Assembly (NCBI GenBank): GCA_963677885.1
Contig: OY782500.1
Coordinates: forward strand, 4,774,001-4,838,000
DNA from: UBA1351 sp963677885
GTDB taxonomy: Bacteria > Bacillota > Clostridia > Lachnospirales > Vallitaleaceae
Direction of reading: 5' to 3'
DNA: 64,000 nt
In this document: positions 8,879 through 17,302 of the stretch, in pieces
Position numbering within the stretch: the first letter of the stretch is position 1
How the letters are laid out: each line of letters begins with the position of its first letter
Program-made: the position numbers and the translations under genes
Notes under the pieces: generated by a model
The model's database searches: none
Told to the model about the DNA's origin: nothing
The model's input: only the letters and a program-made list of their open reading frames with translations

Positions 8879-9144
8879 TTTGGCCCCGGAAGTATTCAAG
8901 GGGCGTGTAACAACATGTGTATACTGGAACATGCGTAAAGAAGCACCCAGTATTAGATATCGTGTTTGGTCGATGAGTAATGTAATTTAGTATTTTGCCA
9001 CAACCGGATCTAGAGAGTGTACATGAATATTTGTTGAAGTGTAAATAGTGAACGCAGATAGTACATCACATATGTTGCGGGTATTGTTTAGTTTGACAGT
9101 TAGTCGAAGATAAAGGCTAACAAAAGTTTATATTAGAATTTTAC

Positions 9145-9176
9145 AGAGACCAAGTCGAAATGGCTTGGTCTCTTTT
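9145..9176 (+). terminator. Rho-independent terminator of the non-coding RNA
   Basis: AGAGACCAAG (9145-9154) pairs perfectly with CTTGGTCTCT (9164-9173) across a nine-base loop, followed by TTTTA. Confidence 0.88.
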
Positions 9177-9272
9177 ACGTGGACAGATGTAGGGGGATAA
9201 ATATAATTAAAAATTTTAATTAATAACCATTATCCACTAGAAATGATCTGGGAAATTTGATAGAATAGGTAC

Positions 9273-10373
9273 ATGAAAAATGAAAGATTAAATCCACAAA
9301 TAGGACAAGATATAATTGAATGGTTTAAGTATGAGGGAAGACAATTACCATGGCGTGAGACTAAGGATCCCTATGCAATATTAGTTTCTGAAATCATGTT
9401 ACAGCAAACCCAGGTTGCTACAGTTATCCCATACTACCTAAGATTTATGGAAACCCTTCCTGCAATTGAGGACCTTGCCCATGTATCTGAAGAGGTCTTG
9501 CATAATCTTTGGGAAGGACTGGGTTACTACTCAAGAGCATCAAGACTTAGACAGTTTGCCATCAAGGTGGTCCATGATTACAAGGGTATAATTCCTAATG
9601 ACAAAGAGAGTCTGATTAAGTTGCCTGGTATAGGACCCTATACACTTGGTGCGCTCCTGTCTTTTGCCTTTGATAAAAAGGAACCGGCAGTCGATGGAAA
9701 TGTAAAAAGAGTTTTGGCAAGGTTAATGGCTGATTCATCCGATATTACTAAAATGACCACAACAAAAGCTTTCACCTTAGAACTTACAAGGATATTACCC
9801 CAAGACATATATTCCTTTAATCAGGGAATCATTGAGCTGGGAGCCTTGGTCTGCAAGCCAAAAAATCCAGCTTGTGACCGGTGTCCGGTTCATAGCTACT
9901 GTAAGGCTTTTGATCAAGGTCTAGTTGAGGTTTTACCAAATAAACCAAAGAAAATGAAGCAGACAAAATTAAGGGTACCAATCTTTATTATTGAAGATGG
10001 GGACCTGATCCTTTTTGTAAAAAGAGAGTCTAAAGGTTTACTCTCCGGATTATTTGGACTTCCCATGGTTGAGACTGATACGCCACCAGATGGTGATCTG
10101 ATAAGTTTTAAAGACTATATGTTGGATACCTTTGACTATAGAATAGATGAGAACAGTAAATTGCATAAATGTGGTGAGGTTAAGCATGTCTTCAGTCACA
10201 GAATATGGCATGAACAGGTTTATTATGTATCACTTAAGGGCTTTAAGGAAAAATCCCAATTCGTCGAATATCCGGAAATAAGATGGTCTAAAGCAGATGA
10301 TATATCGCTTCCTACGGCCTTTAGAAAAGCACTTGAACTGTGGGATGGAAAGGGGAAAAATGAGACAAGTTGA
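9273..10373 (+). CDS. mutY: A/G-specific adenine glycosylase
   Basis: This 366-residue base-excision repair enzyme removes adenine paired with 8-oxoguanine. The helix-hairpin-helix glycosylase core has SEIMLQQTQV, LPGIGPYTLGALLSFAF and the catalytic-Asp motif AVDGNVKRVL. The 4Fe-4S cluster ligands follow as C-x6-C-x2-C-x5-C (CKPKNPACDRCPVHSYC, near residues 197-213). A Nudix-like C-terminal domain that recognises 8-oxoG covers about 230-360. No good ribosome binding site precedes the ATG at 9273, so it may be weakly translated or leaderless. Its end overlaps the next gene by 14 bases. Confidence 0.95.
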   Translation: MKNERLNPQIGQDIIEWFKYEGRQLPWRETKDPYAILVSEIMLQQTQVATVIPYYLRFMETLPAIEDLAHVSEEVLHNLWEGLGYYSRASRLRQFAIKVVHDYKGIIPNDKESLIKLPGIGPYTLGALLSFAFDKKEPAVDGNVKRVLARLMADSSDITKMTTTKAFTLELTRILPQDIYSFNQGIIELGALVCKPKNPACDRCPVHSYCKAFDQGLVEVLPNKPKKMKQTKLRVPIFIIEDGDLILFVKRESKGLLSGLFGLPMVETDTPPDGDLISFKDYMLDTFDYRIDENSKLHKCGEVKHVFSHRIWHEQVYYVSLKGFKEKSQFVEYPEIRWSKADDISLPTAFRKALELWDGKGKNETS

Positions 10374-11811
10374 TGTAGCAATTATTGGTGGAGGAGTCAT
10401 TGGATGTGCCATAGCAAGAGAGCTGTCCAAGTATAAACTGGATATCATACTCCTGGAAAAAGAAAATGATGTCAGTAATGGGGCTTCAAAAGCCAACTCA
10501 GGGATTGTTCACGGAGGATACGACGCCAAACATGGGACGATGAAAGGGTATTTTTCCAGAAAAGGCAACAGGATGTTTAGAGATCTTGATCAAGAACTGA
10601 ATTTTGGATATTTGGAATGTGGGTCTTTAGTTGTTGGTTTTACAGAGGAAGATTTGGAAGAACTCCTTAGACTAAAGGCAAATGGAGAAAAAAATGGTGT
10701 CGATGATCTGAAGATAATTGAAAGGGATGAGATTCTAGCACTGGAACCCCATATAAACCCTCAGGTTAAATATGCCTTATACTGCCCCAGTGCCGGTATT
10801 ACCTCACCCTATGAAATGACCATAGCCTTGGCTGAAAATGCTATAAAAAATGGTGTTGAATTCTGGTTTAATTCAGAAGTGACAGACTTGGTTAAGGATG
10901 GTGAAAGTTTTATAGTTGAATGCTCGGACAAGGACCTTAAAGCCTCCTATGTTATCAATGCAGCTGGCCTTTATTCTGATATGATTCCCCAAATGCTTGG
11001 GATGAATGAATTTTCCATCCATCCAAGAAAGGGAGAATATATTTTAATGAATAAAAATCAGGGACATCTGGTTAATGGTGTTGTTTTCCAAACACCATCA
11101 CCTAAGGGCAAGGGGATTCTGGTCACCAGAACCTATCATGGCAATCTTATGCTTGGTCCTAACGCCCAGGAAGTTCAGGATAGGGATGAGGTAGGAACAG
11201 GCCTGGATGCCTTGGAATATATTGTTAAAACAGCAAGACATTCTGTAGAGGATTTTGACCTTAAATACACTTTAACCTCTTTTGCAGGTCTACGGGCTTC
11301 TTCCAACCTTAAGGATTTTATTATTGGTGAGAGTCAGGTGAACGGATTCTTTAATGTAGCAGGCATTGAATCACCAGGACTGACGTCCAGTCCGGCAATA
11401 GCGGTATATGTGGCTGACCTCTTAAAAACATCCGGTCTTGAGATGATGAAAGACCCAGACTTTGACCCTTATCGAAAACCCATTATCAGAAAAAAAGGCC
11501 CTGATTTTGACGGAAGCCTTGATCATGAGGATCCTGATAAACATATTATCTGCCGGTGTGAGCAGGTGACGGAAGGTGAAATTATTGATGCAATGAATCG
11601 GGGCATCAGGATTGATCATGTAGATGGTATCAAAAGAAGAACCAGATGTACCATGGGAGCCTGTCAGGGTAATTTTTGCAGCCCTAGGGTGACTCAGGTA
11701 ATCGCCAGACAACTTGGAATCAGTCCTGACCAGGTGACCAAGAGAGGCCATGGGTCCTTAGAACTGCCTCCAAGAGAAAACAGGACTTTTTGGAGAAAGC
11801 TTGAAAAATAG
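10360..11811 (+). CDS. GlpA-like FAD-dependent oxidoreductase with C-terminal [2Fe-2S] BFD-like domain
   Basis: I place the start at the ATG at 10360, after GGAAAGGGG and inside the end of mutY, rather than further upstream; this gives 483 residues. The N-terminus has the FAD dinucleotide fold (VAIIGGGVIGCAIAREL). The DAO-type domain continues to about residue 390. The C-terminus carries a BFD-like iron-sulfur domain with CRCEQ followed by CTMGACQGNFC. This architecture is shared with anaerobic glycerol-3-phosphate dehydrogenase GlpA and with L-2-hydroxyglutarate-type oxidases, so the substrate is not fixed. No glpB, glpC or glpK neighbour is present. Confidence 0.85.
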   Translation: MRQVDVAIIGGGVIGCAIARELSKYKLDIILLEKENDVSNGASKANSGIVHGGYDAKHGTMKGYFSRKGNRMFRDLDQELNFGYLECGSLVVGFTEEDLEELLRLKANGEKNGVDDLKIIERDEILALEPHINPQVKYALYCPSAGITSPYEMTIALAENAIKNGVEFWFNSEVTDLVKDGESFIVECSDKDLKASYVINAAGLYSDMIPQMLGMNEFSIHPRKGEYILMNKNQGHLVNGVVFQTPSPKGKGILVTRTYHGNLMLGPNAQEVQDRDEVGTGLDALEYIVKTARHSVEDFDLKYTLTSFAGLRASSNLKDFIIGESQVNGFFNVAGIESPGLTSSPAIAVYVADLLKTSGLEMMKDPDFDPYRKPIIRKKGPDFDGSLDHEDPDKHIICRCEQVTEGEIIDAMNRGIRIDHVDGIKRRTRCTMGACQGNFCSPRVTQVIARQLGISPDQVTKRGHGSLELPPRENRTFWRKLEK

Positions 11812-11895
11812 TGTTAAACCTTTCTATTTATAGTATAATAGTCAGAACGACATCATAATATATTTTGACCATAATAGCAGTTAGAAAGGGACCAT

Positions 11896-12840
11896 ATGCA
11901 GCAGAAAACTAAAATTATTCTGGGACATTTAACAGCATTGTTTGTATCTTTTGTTTGGGGTATAACCTTTGTTTCTTCAAGAATAGTCCTGAACACCTAT
12001 TCACCCTATGAACTTTTGGCTATACGTTTTACCGTGGCTTATATTGTTTTATGGATTATTAAACCCCAGCCTCTTAAAGTGAAAAACCTGAAATCAGAAC
12101 TTTTCTACCTTATGGCCGGAGTAACAGGCGTGTTTGGATACTTCTTAATGGAAAATACTGCACTGCTCTATACAAGTGTATCCAATGTAGGATTGTTATT
12201 GGCTGCTGTTCCGATTTTTGTAGCTATAGTCTTACATATCTTTACGGATGATGAGAAATTTGAACTTAAGTTCCTCTATGGATTTATGATTGCTATTTCA
12301 GGGATTGCCATGATTATCTATAATGGTCAGGTCAATCTTGAAGTCAACCCTTTTGGCGATTTTCTCGCAATAATGGCTGGAATTATGTGGGCCTTTTATT
12401 CGCTGGCTCTCAAAAAAGTTGACCAGGATGTATCACCGATTATTCAAACAAGAAGAGTTTTTTTCTATGGATCTTTTTTTAGCCTGGTCGGTATGTTTAT
12501 CGTTGAAGGGGGCACCGATGTGCCTGGACTCTTTGTTGACGGTATATGGCTTCACATTCTTTTCTTAGGTCTTCTGGGTTCAGGAGCCTGCTACGTCTTA
12601 TGGAGTCAGGCTATGAAGTGGATTGGAGCTGTGAGGACGACCAATTACATTTACCTGATGCCACTCTTTACTATGCTGGCATCAGCCCTTGTTCTTGGAG
12701 AGACCATTACAGGTTTGATGATCATTGGATGCCTCTTAATCCTGGCAGGCGTATATGTGGCTGAAAACGGATTTTCCCTAAAAGGATTTAAGGGACGAAA
12801 ATCCAAAGCATACATAGAAGCACAGAAAAACCAAGCATAA
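11896..12840 (+). CDS. EamA/DMT-family transporter
   Basis: This 314-residue membrane protein has ten hydrophobic helices in two homologous EamA halves. The first half begins with LFVSFVWGITFVSSR and the second carries AIMAGIMWAFYSLALKKV. Drug/metabolite-type transporters export amino acids, nucleobases or other small metabolites; the substrate cannot be read from sequence. A TATAAT-like -10 element lies near 11833 and GAAAGGG precedes the ATG. It appears to be transcribed alone. Confidence 0.88.
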   Translation: MQQKTKIILGHLTALFVSFVWGITFVSSRIVLNTYSPYELLAIRFTVAYIVLWIIKPQPLKVKNLKSELFYLMAGVTGVFGYFLMENTALLYTSVSNVGLLLAAVPIFVAIVLHIFTDDEKFELKFLYGFMIAISGIAMIIYNGQVNLEVNPFGDFLAIMAGIMWAFYSLALKKVDQDVSPIIQTRRVFFYGSFFSLVGMFIVEGGTDVPGLFVDGIWLHILFLGLLGSGACYVLWSQAMKWIGAVRTTNYIYLMPLFTMLASALVLGETITGLMIIGCLLILAGVYVAENGFSLKGFKGRKSKAYIEAQKNQA

Positions 12841-12928
12841 TTATAAACCAAGTATATTACAAACCCCATGAATAAAAGTTAGACTAGATAAAGGCGAAGG
12901 TTCATTCGTCAGATACAAGGAGTATGAG

Positions 12929-13876
12929 ATGTTAAATAAAAAAGTTGGATTGATTCTTGAAGGTGGAGGATTTAGAGGAATTTTTACTGCAGGTATTCTT
13001 GATTATTTTCTGGAAAAAGATTTGGAGTTTCCCTATGTTATTGGGGTATCCATGGGATCCTGTAATGGAGTCAATTACATTTCCAAGCAAAAAAGAAGGT
13101 CTATAGATATTCCCTATACCTATATTAAAGACCATCGTTATATATCATACCGAAATCTTCTGACCAAAAGGTCTCTCTTTGGTATGGATTTTATATTTCA
13201 CGAGATTCCTTATAAACATAATGAATTTGATTTTGAAACCTTTAGGGATTCCAAACAGAAATTTTTAATTGGGACCATGGATGTCCATAAGGGTGGCTCC
13301 AGATTTTTTGATGCCCATGACTTATCCGACCATGAACTGCTCCTTGCCCTAAAGGCCTCATGTTCCTTACCATATATTTCACCTATGGTTTCATTACGTG
13401 GCGGCAGGTATCTAGACGGCGGCCTTTCTGACTCTATACCCGTAAGAAAGGCAATAGAAGATGGTATGGATAAGGTGGTTGTTCTGGTAACCCGGGAGGA
13501 AGGATATGAAAAAGCTGTCAAAGAAAGAAAGAGAAGCTCTTTTATTTACCGGGCATATCCGCAAGTAGGCCAGCACATTAATAATCGATCGATTAAGTAT
13601 AATCAGGAACTTGAATATATGAAAGACTTAGAGGACCAGGGTAAAGCCTTTGTCATCTATCCTGACAGTCCTATTGAAATAGGCAGGACTGAGCGGAATG
13701 CAGAAAAGCTTATGAAGGCATATGAGGATGGTTATCGTCGCGCAGGTGAGGTATATGAAGACCTGTTGAAATTTCTTGGGGAAGAAGAGCCTTTTGATAA
13801 AACAGACAATGATGTGTACCCACAAGCGGATCTTGCATATACTGCTTCTGTAAGGGAGGATTTCCATGACCAATAA
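12929..13876 (+). CDS. Patatin-like phospholipase (YjjU/RssA type)
   Basis: This 315-residue protein has all patatin signatures: the oxyanion loop GGGFRG near residue 12, the nucleophile elbow GVSMGS near residue 37, and the catalytic Asp in LDGGLSDSIP near residue 168. A Ser-Asp dyad hydrolyses acyl esters of lipids in this family. No signal peptide is visible, so it is cytosolic or peripheral. RBS AAGGAG precedes the ATG. The MATE gene overlaps its end by 11 bases, followed by an SDR gene, giving a three-gene operon. Confidence 0.9.
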   Translation: MLNKKVGLILEGGGFRGIFTAGILDYFLEKDLEFPYVIGVSMGSCNGVNYISKQKRRSIDIPYTYIKDHRYISYRNLLTKRSLFGMDFIFHEIPYKHNEFDFETFRDSKQKFLIGTMDVHKGGSRFFDAHDLSDHELLLALKASCSLPYISPMVSLRGGRYLDGGLSDSIPVRKAIEDGMDKVVVLVTREEGYEKAVKERKRSSFIYRAYPQVGQHINNRSIKYNQELEYMKDLEDQGKAFVIYPDSPIEIGRTERNAEKLMKAYEDGYRRAGEVYEDLLKFLGEEEPFDKTDNDVYPQADLAYTASVREDFHDQ

Positions 13877-15215
13877 AATGGCAACAAAACCTATACCTGG
13901 TCTTATTTTAGGCATGTCAATACCGGTTATTTTTTCAATGCTGATACAGGCACTTTATAATGTTGTGGATTCAATTTATGTGTCCCGGGTAGGCGAGGAT
14001 GCCCTGGCTAGTGTCTCATTAGCCTTTCCAATACAAATGATTGTAGTTGCAGCATTCGTTGGTCTGCAGACAGGGATCTCATCATCGGTCAGTAGAAAAT
14101 TAGGTGCAAAAGATAAAACGGGTGCAAGTATTGCCGGTGAACACGGTATTCTTATTAGTTTTGGCCTTTATGCCCTGATTGTCATTATTAGCTTCTTTGT
14201 TAAAGACAGCTTCTTCGGTCAGTTCACTGGAAATTTGAATATTATTCAAGGTGCTACAACCTACACGTCTATTGTTTTGCTTTTTTCCTTTGGTATTATC
14301 ACCAGTCATAGTGTTACTGGGATGATGCAGGGTAGTGGTGATATGGTAAAACCTATGATTGCCCAACTCATCGGAGCAGTAACTAATTTAATATTGGACC
14401 CAATATTTATCTTCGGCTGGTTGGGGTTACCGGCTATGGGGGTAAAGGGAGCGGCTATCGCTACTGTTACAGGACAAATACTCGCATCTATTTATGCATG
14501 GTCTATGTTGTTTTCAGGACATTGTCAATTGCACATTAATCTTAAAGCTTTTAAATTTGACCCGCATACAGTTAAGGATATTCTTTTAGTGGGTGTCCCA
14601 TCTGCTATTATGCAGGGCTTGGGATCAATCATGCTTGGTGTTATGAATCTAATCCTGTCTAGGTTTGGAGATGCAGCCATAGCTATAATGGGCGTTTACT
14701 TCAGAGTCCAGTCCATGGCATTTATGCCAATATTTGGATTGGCCATAGGAACCCTTCCTGTTGTTGGATTTAATTTTGGGGCTAGGAATAAAGATCGCAT
14801 GTCTCACGCTATACGTTTTTCGATTACTGTAGCAATGTCTTTTATGGGTTTTTGTTTTCTCATATTCCAGTTCTTTCCAAGAGCTTTAATGGGGATGTTT
14901 AAACCAACAGAAGATATGCTGGCAATAGGCATACCTGCCTTTAGAACCATAAGCTTTATCTTTTTGACGGTAGGCATAACAATTATACTTTCCACGGCTT
15001 TCCAGGCCTTTGGTAAAGCCTATTTCTCCTTACTTTTATCGGTTATAAGGCAGATTGTCATACTTTTACCGGCAGCAGCTTATCTGGCTACTTTCGGTAA
15101 TGTAGACTATGTCTGGTTTGCCTTTATCATTGCTGAAATTGTTGGAGTTATTTCAGCGGTTATATTATTCTATAGAACCTATCACCATGCAACTAAGGAG
15201 TGGATATTAGAGTGA
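13866..15215 (+). CDS. MATE-family multidrug efflux transporter
   Basis: This 449-residue protein has about twelve membrane segments in two repeats. The family motif region MLIQALYNVVDSIYVSRVGEDALA opens the first half and GVPSAIMQGLGSIMLGVMN the second. MATE proteins export cationic drugs or metabolites using Na+ or H+. The start lies after GGGAGG inside the end of the patatin gene, so the two are probably translationally coupled. The substrate is unknown. Confidence 0.9.
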   Translation: MTNKMATKPIPGLILGMSIPVIFSMLIQALYNVVDSIYVSRVGEDALASVSLAFPIQMIVVAAFVGLQTGISSSVSRKLGAKDKTGASIAGEHGILISFGLYALIVIISFFVKDSFFGQFTGNLNIIQGATTYTSIVLLFSFGIITSHSVTGMMQGSGDMVKPMIAQLIGAVTNLILDPIFIFGWLGLPAMGVKGAAIATVTGQILASIYAWSMLFSGHCQLHINLKAFKFDPHTVKDILLVGVPSAIMQGLGSIMLGVMNLILSRFGDAAIAIMGVYFRVQSMAFMPIFGLAIGTLPVVGFNFGARNKDRMSHAIRFSITVAMSFMGFCFLIFQFFPRALMGMFKPTEDMLAIGIPAFRTISFIFLTVGITIILSTAFQAFGKAYFSLLLSVIRQIVILLPAAAYLATFGNVDYVWFAFIIAEIVGVISAVILFYRTYHHATKEWILE

Positions 15216-15997
15216 AAAGAATTGTTATAACAGGATCTTCAAGAGGAATCGGATATCATATGGCTAAGTATTTTCTTGATCAGGGACATATGGTTGTCCT
15301 GTCTGGTTCGTCAGATACATCTACTGAAAAAGCCTTTCATGAACTGTCAGAAAATCATACGGACAGAGTCTATAGTAAAGCCTGCGATGTTAGAGCTTTT
15401 GACCAGGTCGAGTCCTTGGCAGACTATGCCCTGAGTGAAATGGAATCCATTGATATTTGGATCAATAACGCAGGTATCAGTCACACATCACAGGCTTCAT
15501 ATCTTATATCTGAAGACACTGCAAGACAGGTTGTTGATGTCAATGTTCATGGTATCATCAATGGGTCAAAAGCTGCCATTAACATCTTCAAAAAACAGGG
15601 TTTCGGAGCCTTGTATAACATGGAAGGCTTGGGAAGTGATGGCCGGATAGCCGACGGACTTAGTATATACGGAGGGTCAAAACGCTTCCTAAGATACTAC
15701 ACCAGAGCACTTTCAAAAGAGGCCAAAGACCAGGACTACATTGTAGCAAGAACCAGCCCAGGAATGGTCACCACAGACCTTCTTATGAAAGATATTGAAA
15801 AATCAGCAAATCCCGAAAAAACCAAAAAAATCTTTTCAATCCTTGCTGACCACGTCACTGACGTAGCCCCATGGTTAGGCCAAAAAATACTTACCAACAA
15901 AAAAAATGGTGTCCTAATAGCCTGGCTCACCACCCCCAAAATCATCATCCGCTTCCTAACCAGCTCCTTCATAAAAAGAGACCCCTTTACAAAGTAG
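15212..15997 (+). CDS. Short-chain dehydrogenase/reductase
   Basis: AAGGAG at 15195-15200 places the start at the GTG at 15212; a GTG at 15200 would overlap its own ribosome site. The resulting 261-residue protein has the Rossmann motif TGSSRGIG, the NNAG motif near residue 85 and a YGGSK form of the catalytic Tyr-x3-Lys. The substrate is unknown. It overlaps the MATE stop codon by four bases. The last ~150 bases are clearly C-rich on the coding strand (50 C to 22 G in 15841-15997 by hand count), unlike the neighbours. Confidence 0.87.
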   Translation: MKRIVITGSSRGIGYHMAKYFLDQGHMVVLSGSSDTSTEKAFHELSENHTDRVYSKACDVRAFDQVESLADYALSEMESIDIWINNAGISHTSQASYLISEDTARQVVDVNVHGIINGSKAAINIFKKQGFGALYNMEGLGSDGRIADGLSIYGGSKRFLRYYTRALSKEAKDQDYIVARTSPGMVTTDLLMKDIEKSANPEKTKKIFSILADHVTDVAPWLGQKILTNKKNGVLIAWLTTPKIIIRFLTSSFIKRDPFTK

Positions 15998-16134
15998 CCC
16001 CGGCTTATAACGGCGGAAGGTATTAATAATACTTATTCAAAAATGGCAGCTCTTAACTACAAATCTATGAAAATAACCGTCAAAATTTCTAGCGGAATCC
16101 CTAAATATTATTGATTCCCATTGAGTATATGTAA

Positions 16135-16161
16135 GATTCGAGTTGACTCGGGTCTTTTTTT
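16135..16161 (+). terminator. Rho-independent terminator downstream of the SDR gene
   Basis: GATTCGAG (16135-16142) pairs with CTCGGGTC (16147-16154) with two G-T wobbles and a TTGA loop, followed by seven T residues. It lies just before the long hairpin element. Confidence 0.8.
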
Positions 16162-16168
16162 ATACCGA

Positions 16169-16383
16169 AAAAGATTGGATTTGTGATCTCATCATTCAAC
16201 AAAAGATGTCCGGTGCGATACCATGGGAACCCAGGTCCTTGATCGTCTACATGACCATCTTTCCTGCAGATTTATCTAGGCTGGTAAGATGGTCATGTAG
16301 ATGGTCTAGGACATGTACTCCCACTTCGTACCGGACATCTTTTGTATGTCCCATGGCGACACACATCACAAAACTAATCTTTT
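16169..16383. repeat. Long imperfect inverted repeat / hairpin element 1 (~215 bp)
   Basis: The outer ends AAAAGATT (16169) and AATCTTTT (16376-16383) are complementary, and TTTGTGAT pairs with ATCACAAA further in. AAAAGATGTCCGGT (16201-16214) pairs perfectly with ACCGGACATCTTTT (16329-16342). CTACATGACCATCTT (ending 16261) pairs with AAGATGGTCATGTAG (from 16286). The loop is 24 nt. Internal bulges and mismatches separate these blocks. It sits in a 567-base gap between the SDR and ccdA genes. The 80-codon ORF across it is a by-product of the palindrome. It may be a MITE-like element or a long double-stranded RNA. Confidence 0.85.
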
Positions 16384-16473
16384 GACTCCATAAATAATAA
16401 TCCCGATTTGACTCCGAATTTCACAAAACCCCAAAGACCCAATAATATTAAAGATTTGTAAAACAATCCTCCA

Positions 16474-16502
16474 TTCTAATTGATAACCATTCTTAGTATA
16501 AT
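16474..16502 (+). promoter_or_regulatory. Probable promoter of the ccdA-tlpA-msrAB operon
   Basis: TATAAT (16497-16502) is a perfect -10 element; the -35 is weak (TTCTAA, 16474-16479). The spacer holds TGATAACCATTCTTA, a partial match to Fur/PerR-type 7-1-7 operators. Peroxide or iron control would suit a methionine-repair operon but is only a suggestion. Confidence 0.45.
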
Positions 16503-16564
16503 GAATTCATCAAATGAAAGTCATCAAGATATTTCATAATTAAGAAGAAGAGCAGGTGATCTAG

Positions 16565-17272
16565 ATGGTAGATAATTTATATATTTCAACAGTATTTTTA
16601 GCAGGTTTATTATCCTTTTTCTCTCCATGTATCCTTCCTGTAATACCGGTCTACATTGGTTATTTTACAGAAGGTGTCAAAAAGGAAGAAGGTAAAAAGT
16701 TCAATCTATTCACAATGCCAGTATTAAAGGCGGTGGTATTTGTTGCCGGCCTGTCTACAAGTTTTATCTTGTTGGGGTTTGGAGCAGGAGCCTTAGGATC
16801 CATTTTATACGGACCGGTTTTTCTGAGGGTTGCAGGAATCATCGTCATCATATTGGGTATACATCAGACTGGACTCATAAAACTGAACTTTCTTAATAGA
16901 GAAAGTAAGGTGCACTTAAAAAGAACAAGAAAATCAGATATTATTGGTTCCTATTTACTGGGCTTCACTTTTAGTTTTGGTTGGACCCCCTGTGTGGGAC
17001 CGGTACTTGCAGCTGTCCTTGGCTTATCAGCCAGTGAAGGTTCAGCCGTCTATGGAGGTTTTCTTATGATGATTTATTCCCTGGGTTTAATGATTCCTTT
17101 CCTGATTATGGCAATCTTTAGTGATTACCTACTTAGCAGGGTAAAAGGACTCTACAGGCATATGGGTAAAATCAAGATAGTCGGAGGTATATTGATTATC
17201 CTAATGGGTATACTTCTTATGACCAACAATATTACACAAGTGGTTGCATGGTTTGAACGTTTAATCAATTAG
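16565..17272 (+). CDS. ccdA: CcdA-type thiol-disulfide membrane transporter
   Basis: This 235-residue protein with six hydrophobic helices is the DsbD/CcdA transmembrane type. The two redox cysteines are in their family contexts: FSPCILPVIPVYIGY near residue 20 and GWTPCVGPVLAAV near residue 142. CcdA carries electrons from cytosolic thioredoxin to extracytoplasmic thiol proteins. Here the next two genes encode a TlpA-like lipoprotein and an MsrAB lipoprotein, so the likely job is to supply reducing power for repair of oxidised methionines outside the membrane. RBS is weak (AGCAGGTGAT). Confidence 0.92.
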   Translation: MVDNLYISTVFLAGLLSFFSPCILPVIPVYIGYFTEGVKKEEGKKFNLFTMPVLKAVVFVAGLSTSFILLGFGAGALGSILYGPVFLRVAGIIVIILGIHQTGLIKLNFLNRESKVHLKRTRKSDIIGSYLLGFTFSFGWTPCVGPVLAAVLGLSASEGSAVYGGFLMMIYSLGLMIPFLIMAIFSDYLLSRVKGLYRHMGKIKIVGGILIILMGILLMTNNITQVVAWFERLIN

Positions 17273-17302
17273 AAAAGATTTTAGATGAAAAGGAGATTTA
17301 AA

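Larger units (their letters stand above)
8752..9176 (+). ncRNA. Candidate large structured non-coding RNA (~425 nt)
   Basis: The 663-base gap between csoR and mutY holds a complete transcription unit without a normal ORF. It has a strong promoter, a 5' hairpin with CCGG at its tip (8753-8775), many local stems, and a strong terminator. Stems seen: GGAGT/GCTCC around 8821-8850; GCCCC/GGGGC within 8883-8906; ACATGTGT/ACATGCGT near 8915-8937; GTTAGTC/GGCTAAC near 9100-9122. I see no hallmark of tmRNA, RNase P RNA, SRP RNA, 6S RNA, or group I or II introns. It could belong to a known large-RNA class that I cannot recall by sequence (for example OLE, ROOL, raiA) or be new. A 14-codon ORF lies inside. 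Confidence 0.65.

Noticed and set aside
8752..9176. tmRNA, RNase P RNA, 6S RNA or group II intron as identity of the RNA
   Set aside because: The GAGGAAAGTCC-type, tRNA-like CCA end, and intron domain V signatures are all missing; length does not fit 6S.
9221..9240. Fur/PerR-like box upstream of mutY
   Set aside because: Only a partial match in A/T-rich DNA and no logical link to mutY.
16143..16385. 80-codon ORF on the plus strand
   Set aside because: It lies across hairpin element 1, has no ribosome site and its sequence is dictated by the inverted repeat.
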